From Chenopodium formosanum (lineage: Eukaryota; Streptophyta; Magnoliopsida; Caryophyllales; Amaranthaceae): 64,000 nt of DNA. Each line of letters begins with the position of its first letter. Position 1 is the stretch's first letter. The notes under the pieces are model-generated. The model was not told where the DNA came from. It searched no databases and worked only from the letters and a program-made list of their open reading frames with translations. The translations under genes were made by a program, and so were the position numbers. The DNA is taken from NCBI GenBank assembly GCA_024500155.1, contig CM044866.1, forward strand, positions 42,151,501 through 42,215,500, read 5' to 3'. Below, in pieces: positions 58,617 to 64,000 of this stretch.

Positions 58617-60969
58617 AATTAACAGAAAACTTGAAACCATTGATTATTATGGTGATGATGTCATGGCTTTGGAGGGCGCTACTCGTAACAGTAGGCGTGC
58701 CTTTACTCTTTCTAGCAAACTCTCCCAGATCGTTCGTGCCAAGGGAAACAGGCTCAAGGTACATCGTTAACTTTTTTTTTTTTTTATCATAACTTAAATT
58801 TATTGAATGCCAAAATGTCTCATGCCTTGGAAAGCATGATTTGGCAGTTTTGGTGAGAATAGTGGAGCATGACATCAAATTCTATTAAATTATTACACTT
58901 TAATAGTGTAATGCTAAAATATTTAATTATCAAGTATATTTAATTAATAAATCAAATTCTAAATCTAAAATTTTAGGATTTAGAATGATGGATAAAGTTT
59001 AAATTTTGTACGGTTTTAGTGTATAAATATAAAGTAATGGGGGTGTTTGATTCATATAATACCTTATGGTTGTCTTATGATTTTAAGAGTTTTAAACCCA
59101 TACGTCAAACAGTCAAATTCCTAAGATATGGGGTTTAAAAACGTAGGGCCGTAGGGGAGTTGGGTTTGGCTTATTCCCATTCTTTTAAGTATTAAATAAA
59201 AGAAATGTTTGGTATTAAAAGTTCCAAACCCGTACAACTATGATTTCATTCGTGATTTCAACCCTATATGTGCATTTGTTAGATGATGAGGGTATTTAGT
59301 GCTTTTTTTTTTTACAAACCTCATGGTACATAGTACACGGAACAATTTCTCTAAATTTTTTTGTGTCCTGATGTTAATTGAAGTTATAAAGCAACATGCC
59401 TTATCTGCTGAGAGCAGTGATGGATGGAAATTTTGATTAGTTGAGAAGAGGTCCTGGTTGTTGATCATGATTTTCTAATCCATTGCCACCTTCCAGCTAT
59501 AGCTTGTTTTTCTACTTTTTTAAAGAGAGCATCAACAATCTAGCTACAGCTTGTGAAGGACGGTTCACTGTGAAAACATACTCCCTTTGTCCAGAAATAA
59601 TAGCGTCACATATGAAGTAAGAGTACTATTTATGCAATACTGTGTGATTTGGTTTTACCATGTATCCTTGCCTATATTGACTATTGAGTGATGTAGAGAG
59701 TTAGAGACCAGGAGATTATGGGAATGGTCAAACTACAAGTCTGTAATAATGGGTCTTTGAGTAAAATTCTTTTATATGCTGAATTCGAGGTGGTGGGAGT
59801 CTTTGAATTTGTTGTTTTACATGCTTTCATGGTTACTTATCCGTATAATCAGACTGCTTATGTACTGTCAATGAAAAACATTATCTGGCAACTTGGTATT
59901 AACTGTTAATTTCTCCCAACTTTTGAAAGGAAAGAGATGAGCTAGGAGAAAGGAGATGGAAACATCAACTTCGGGTTCTGGCTAGAGCCGGAATCAAGTC
60001 AAAAGATAATGATGTTGCTGAACTCAATGTATAAAAAAGCTCAAGACGCACTGAGGCGAGAGGGGTTTTGCTGCGCCTAGGTGCGCCTCTTTGAAGTGAG
60101 ACGCAGTATATGGGCTGTTAAAAATTTTTGGCTGAAATTTGCCTCATGTGCGCCTCAAGTGCGCTTAGGTGCGCCTAACCCAAAACACCTCGCCCAGACC
60201 TAATTAAGCGCTCACCCTTGATCGCCTTGCGCCTCAGCGCCTAGACGCGCTTTTTCAAACACTGGCTGAACTTGATAATGAGCCAGAGAGTTTGGGTGGC
60301 AAAACTGGCAGTGGAGCTGATGCTGGAGATAGTGATGAATCAGAAGACTTCTACAATTTAGTTAAAAAACTAAAAGAAGCCAAGAATAAATTGAAGGCAG
60401 AGAAGTATTCAAGGTGAGTTACTAAACTACTTTCACACCATGTACTTTTCTTATCGGCATCAATGCATCATGGCATGTTTCTCACAATAATTTGTCTTTC
60501 AGAATCCCACAAGATCAATATGAACTAGAGATCACTGCTGATGGAAAACGTCGCATTTCCACACAGGTAAACTACAAAGCTCACTCTCTCCTGTAAAAAG
60601 TATGGCGAATTGCATAAGTTCCTATCGGTTGTCTTGATACTTATTCTTTATATATATATTTGTTAGATGGAGAAAAATAGAGGGCTTACTCGTGATCAAA
60701 AGAAGCAGAAAAAAAATCCACGGAATAAGTACAAGGTACTTGATTAGAACTATTGTTTTGTTTATCATGTTAACTATTTTAAGTGAATCTGTGATTGCTT
60801 GGTTTCCTTTCTCTGATGTGCTCTTTTTAAATGTATGCAGCGGCAGCATGAAAAAGCAGTTAATAGCCGCAAGGGGCAGGTGCGTGAAGTTAAGCGACCG
60901 AAGCTTAGTTATGAAGGGGAACTTACTGGCATCAATCCTAGCATTAGTCGAAGCAGGAGGCTGGGATGA
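58617..60969 (+). pseudogene. SAS10/UTP3 C-terminal fragment, disrupted by a MITE
   Basis: SAS10/UTP3 is a nucleolar component of the small-subunit processome. Exons 58617-58758, 59930-60413, 60503-60566, 60667-60735 and 60841-60969 join in phase. They encode the C-terminal part only: a LARAGIKS block, an acidic segment (DSDESEDFYNLVKKL), then the conserved Sas10 C-terminal domain (NRGLTRDQKKQKKNPRNKYK, KGQVREVKRPKLSYEGE, and an SRSRRL end before TGA at 60,967). The second exon contains a hAT MITE (60,025-60,264). Removing it and one 8-bp TSD restores the reading frame exactly, so the host frame was intact until insertion. The N-terminal two thirds of the family protein are absent. The assignment of the first exon is less certain. 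Confidence 0.75.
60025..60264. mobile_element. hAT MITE in a SAS10 exon
   Basis: Ends CAATGTATAAAAAAGC and the inverted CAGTGTTTGAAAAAGC, with an 8-bp duplication GCTGAACT at 60,017-60,024 and 60,265-60,272. The 240-bp body is rich in GCGCCT/AGGCGC words, as in the common plant hAT family with CAGTGTTT ends. It introduces a TAA codon a few bases after its left end. Confidence 0.92.
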
Positions 60970-61174
60970 AGTTTTGTTTTTCGTCTGGGTGATGGATGAA
61001 GTCAAAATTTTGATTATTTGTGTAGCAGCTTCTCTGATTGAAACAAATAATTAACTGTATGAAACAATCCATTTTTGTGTAAAAAGAATAAATATTATTT
61101 ATATATTTTTGATCACTTTGAAGATGTCCTATATGATTTCAAAAATTGTATTAAAATCTCTGCTTATTATTGAG

Positions 61175-62225
61175 GGGCTTAGGTGAAGGGTTGGCAATGG
61201 TTCGAATATTAACGTTTGGAACGATAAGTGGCTGCCAAGAAATGCAATCCCATTGCCTCATCCTAATGCCGTTTATAACCCAGATCTTACTGTTGCAGAG
61301 CTCATTGAGCTGAACAGTGGAGTGTGGAATGTGAGTGTTATCAGAGAATGCTTTCTACCTGCTATATGCCAGAATATCTTACAACTGCCGTTGTCTTTGA
61401 GCTTACCTTCTGATGAGATGTTTTGGTGGCCGACAAAGAATGGGATATATACTGTAAAATCAGGTTATTGGCTAGGAGTGTTGGGGCAACACCGGGTAGA
61501 AAGCGTTGAGAATGCTGATCTGTGGATTGGAGGTGGAGTCTATTAATCATGTCCTATTCGAATGTGATGCTGCTAGAGTGGTGTGGGGCAATAGCTAGTA
61601 TGGTGACACAATAGCTGCATCCCCTTCTGGTTCTTTCACCCCAAAAATCCTTTGGTTCACAAGCAAATTGGATGTAAAGTTAGTAGCATTATGTGTTTGG
61701 CTTGGGCTATTTGGTTCTGCCGCGACAAATGTGTCTTTGAGCAAGCTGTACTTGATCCTGTTTTCACAGCCATGGGATTCAAGAAGATGGTGGATGACTA
61801 CTGCCTCTATAAGATTAATGTTGATGCTCACATAATGGAAGGGAGATATGCTAGTCTTGGTGTGGCTGTTCGTGATGTGAATGGTACTTTGGTGATTGCT
61901 GCTGTGAAAAGAGTGAACTTTCCCTGGGATTCGCTCACTGCCGAAGCTGCGGCAACCAGGTTTGGTATACAAAGAGCTCGCAGATTTGGATACAGCAAGA
62001 CCTGGATTGAGGTAGATGCTATTAATGTTACGAAGGCTGCTGATTCACTTCAGGAGCGTCGAGCTCTATCTTTCTGATATATGATGATTTAAGTCGTTTA
62101 TTTGAGAATCAATGAGAAGAGATTTGATGTTTTTTATTTGTTCTCATGTTAAACGGGATGGGAATACAATAGCTCACCTAATTGATAAGTGCGTGGGATA
62201 CAAGAGGAAATGATGAATTAGGGCA
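61175..62225 (+). mobile_element. LINE 3' fragment: zf-RVT and RNase H
   Basis: Translation shows the C-terminal part of an L1-type plant LINE. The block NGSNINVWNDKWLP and TVKSGYW lie in the segment just after reverse transcriptase, then a zinc-binding remnant (VESINHVLFECD), then an RNase H domain from about 61,810 (KINVDAHI, GVAVRDVNG, AEAAATRFGIQ). Two frame errors (near 61,545 and 61,590) and later stops show decay. The endonuclease and RT are absent, as in 5'-truncated insertions. A poly(A) tail and TSD are not evident. Confidence 0.8.
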
Positions 62226-62877
62226 TGTTCTGATTTATTTTTTTTGACGAAAAGAAAAAGGATTTCATTAATGAAAGATAGTCAAACGGCACTTACAAAC
62301 AATTCCTAGGAAATCTAAAATTCCAACATGAGTACAAATCACCTTAGAACTAGTTACATTGCAGATTCGATCAACGATTACCTTAATAAAAAACTTCATC
62401 CGAAGCAATACAATCTGTGAGTTAGCACTAATTCGGCTTGAGATCCACGGATGAGTAGTTGTTTGGGTGAAAAAACTCATATGGCCTTCTAGATACTTTT
62501 AGAGATGGTGAAACCCTAAATCTTCAAACTTTAGCACAGGAACAAACAAAGAAAATAACCCTAATTGAATAAACCTCATCATAACGATGAGATCCATTTA
62601 TTGAAAGCAATTAAAAAGTTTTTTGGGGCTTGCCACCGGTAAAAATATCGGTGGAAACCCCTACAAAAATTTACAATTGAGATTAGAAGAAAATAGATGA
62701 AAAAGAAAGAGAGAGAAGAAAAATAGTGAAAGAAAACCTTCAAAAAAGCAGAAAAAATCTAGCAATGGAGGCTAGAAAAACCCTCCCAAGGGAAAACCCT
62801 AGAGGGAACCAAAAAACCCTCCCGAGGAGAAAACCTAGAGGGGATTTAAAATGAGATCGAATAAATACTCATTATTA
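62226..62877 (-). mobile_element. Retroelement-derived segment, LINE 5'-leader-like
   Basis: The - strand of 62,600-62,870 repeats CCTCTAGGTTTTCTCC, CTCTAGGGTTTTCCC and GGGAGGGTTTTT words, like plant LINE 5' leaders. The left part (62,236-62,510), starting with a T-run, looks like a 3'-end piece. No coding region is present. Assignment is by word resemblance only. Confidence 0.4.
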
Positions 62878-62974
62878 GGGCACGTTCTGATTGACTGAAA
62901 TGAAATGAACTGAATATTTTATGAAAGAAGGAAATTAAGAACTGAACTGAAAATAATCTGAAAAGAACAGACCC
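62878..62974. mobile_element. PIF/Harbinger-type MITE
   Basis: GGGCACGTTCTG at the left and AGAACAGACCC at the right, flanked by TTA at 62,875-62,877 and 62,975-62,977. 97 bp. A second left-end-like TTAGGGCATGTTCTGATT is at 62,217-62,234, so an older copy may have been split. Confidence 0.7.
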
Positions 62975-62977
62975 TTA

Positions 62978-64000
62978 GTTTGTACGGATTCGTTCCTCCA
63001 AAGTGTCTTAATTTTGGTGGATTATGAATTTATGATTTGCAATAATAAGCCCTTCTCATTTGTTTTTTTAAAAAAATGTGTGCATTAAAATTATGTAAAA
63101 AATAAAACAAGACAATTATAGAGATGGGCATGGGCCGGGCCGATCCGCGGGCGGCACAGGTCCGGCACGAAAATGGCACGGCACGAGCACGTAATTATAT
63201 ACTCCTAAACTCTAGTGTACCTATCTATTCCTACATGCTCTTCCTAAAGGACACCTAAACAACCCCAATAACCCCACTTTCTACAATTGTGTAGTAACCG
63301 CACAGTAACCACACTTTTTACCTCCTTATAAATTATAAAATATAAAAAACATTTCATTTTATTTTCTCTCTCCTTACCCATTTTTCTCCATTTTCTCTCT
63401 TTACACCTATCTCCTGCATTTTCTCTCTCCAAACCCATTGATCTACTTTTTCTAATAAAAAATATCTATAAATTAGTGACAAATTATCAATAAAAATTGT
63501 TCAATCATTACAGAATTCAACAAAACAAGGTCGAAATTCAAAAGAATAAGTGATTTTGTGCATATTTGGTTAAAAAACGAGTATGAACCCTAGGTTTTAC
63601 TAATTTTTTTGTTGTTATTGTATTTCAGAGCAATAATCGAAACATCAACAATGGAAAATCCATCAACGCAAGTATTTACTTTAGTTTTAGTAATTTTTGT
63701 TCAAAAACTTTGATTCTTCTTTTTTATTTTTTATTTTTTTTTTGTACAGCGAAGAAAACAGTTCTAGAGAAGGAAAACAAATATTCTAGAAAAAATTAAG
63801 TATTAATAAAATTAATTCGTAGTGATTTTTTTCTTTTGATGAATGTTCATTTCAATTTTGATAAATGCTCATTTATACATTAGTATACTATTATTTACAT
63901 GTTTTTGTACTTTTTTTTAAAAAAAACTATCATTTACAATATAAATGCTCATTTATTTAATAATTCATAGGCATTCGTGTAATAACGTTCATTTTTTTCA
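62978..64000. other. AT-rich end of the window with a hAT-like terminus
   Basis: AGAGATGGGCATGGGCCGG at 63,121 and following GGCACGG words resemble a hAT left end (TAGAGATGGGCA). A C/T-rich leader-like stretch lies at 63,360-63,440, and a short ATG with possible splice sites at 63,651-63,671. No gene can be supported before the window ends. Confidence 0.35.

Noticed and set aside
59575..59640. Stowaway MITE at 59,579
   Set aside because: Only a left-end-like CTCCCTTTGTCC is present; no right end or TA pair found.
63640..63780. Possible first exon of a gene at the window end
   Set aside because: ATG followed by only seven codons and a possible donor; the next acceptor leads quickly to a stop.

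Overview
This is nuclear DNA from a flowering plant, most likely a eudicot. The evidence is spliced genes with canonical GT-AG introns and transit-peptide-like N termini, together with nested Ty3/gypsy and Ty1/copia retrotransposons, hAT, Stowaway-type and PIF-type miniature elements, SINEs and a LINE. The LTR families resemble those of Caryophyllales, but I cannot fix the species from sequence alone.

Layout. 1-30,170 is a retrotransposon graveyard. An Athila-type Ty3/gypsy element on the + strand (gag-protease, no visible RT/RNaseH/integrase, an Athila ORF1-like gene, and a 3' LTR from 11,729) is split by a 1.47 kb solo LTR, a 1.41 kb hAT-like element and a 2.36 kb solo LTR, all with exact target-site duplications. 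Next comes the 3' part of a Tat/Ogre-like element. It carries two antisense, intron-containing accessory genes (a DUF7745-like gene and a plant mobile domain gene), then a polypurine tract and a 3' LTR (17,995 onward). A copia fragment (20,943-24,543) holds a further LTR insertion with a 5-bp duplication. MITEs, a minisatellite and a gypsy gag fragment follow.

30,275-60,969 is a gene island. It holds peptide deformylase PDF1B (- strand, 6 exons, 273 codons), glutamyl-tRNA(Gln) amidotransferase subunit A (+ strand, 10 exons, 553 codons), a doubtful small gene, an RNA exonuclease 4-like DEDDh nuclease with C2H2 fingers (+ strand, 7 exons, 366 codons), and a C-terminal SAS10/UTP3 fragment broken by a hAT MITE inside an exon. 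In the three intact genes the exon phases join into a single frame. PDF1B and GatA are head to head and both serve organellar translation or protein maturation. 61,170-64,000 holds a decayed LINE and small DNA-transposon pieces.

The observation I find most interesting concerns promoters. Several LTR families here carry a family-specific cluster of GC-rich palindromic words, usually 10-60 bp upstream of a TATA box. In the Athila-like and Tat-like elements the same cluster recurs at the 5' side of the element's extra gene. This suggests that accessory genes in these retrotransposons are driven by LTR-like promoter modules. A second observation is that all five premature stops in the mobile-domain gene are TAG codons at positions where CAG would fit, as expected from deamination of methylated CHG sites.
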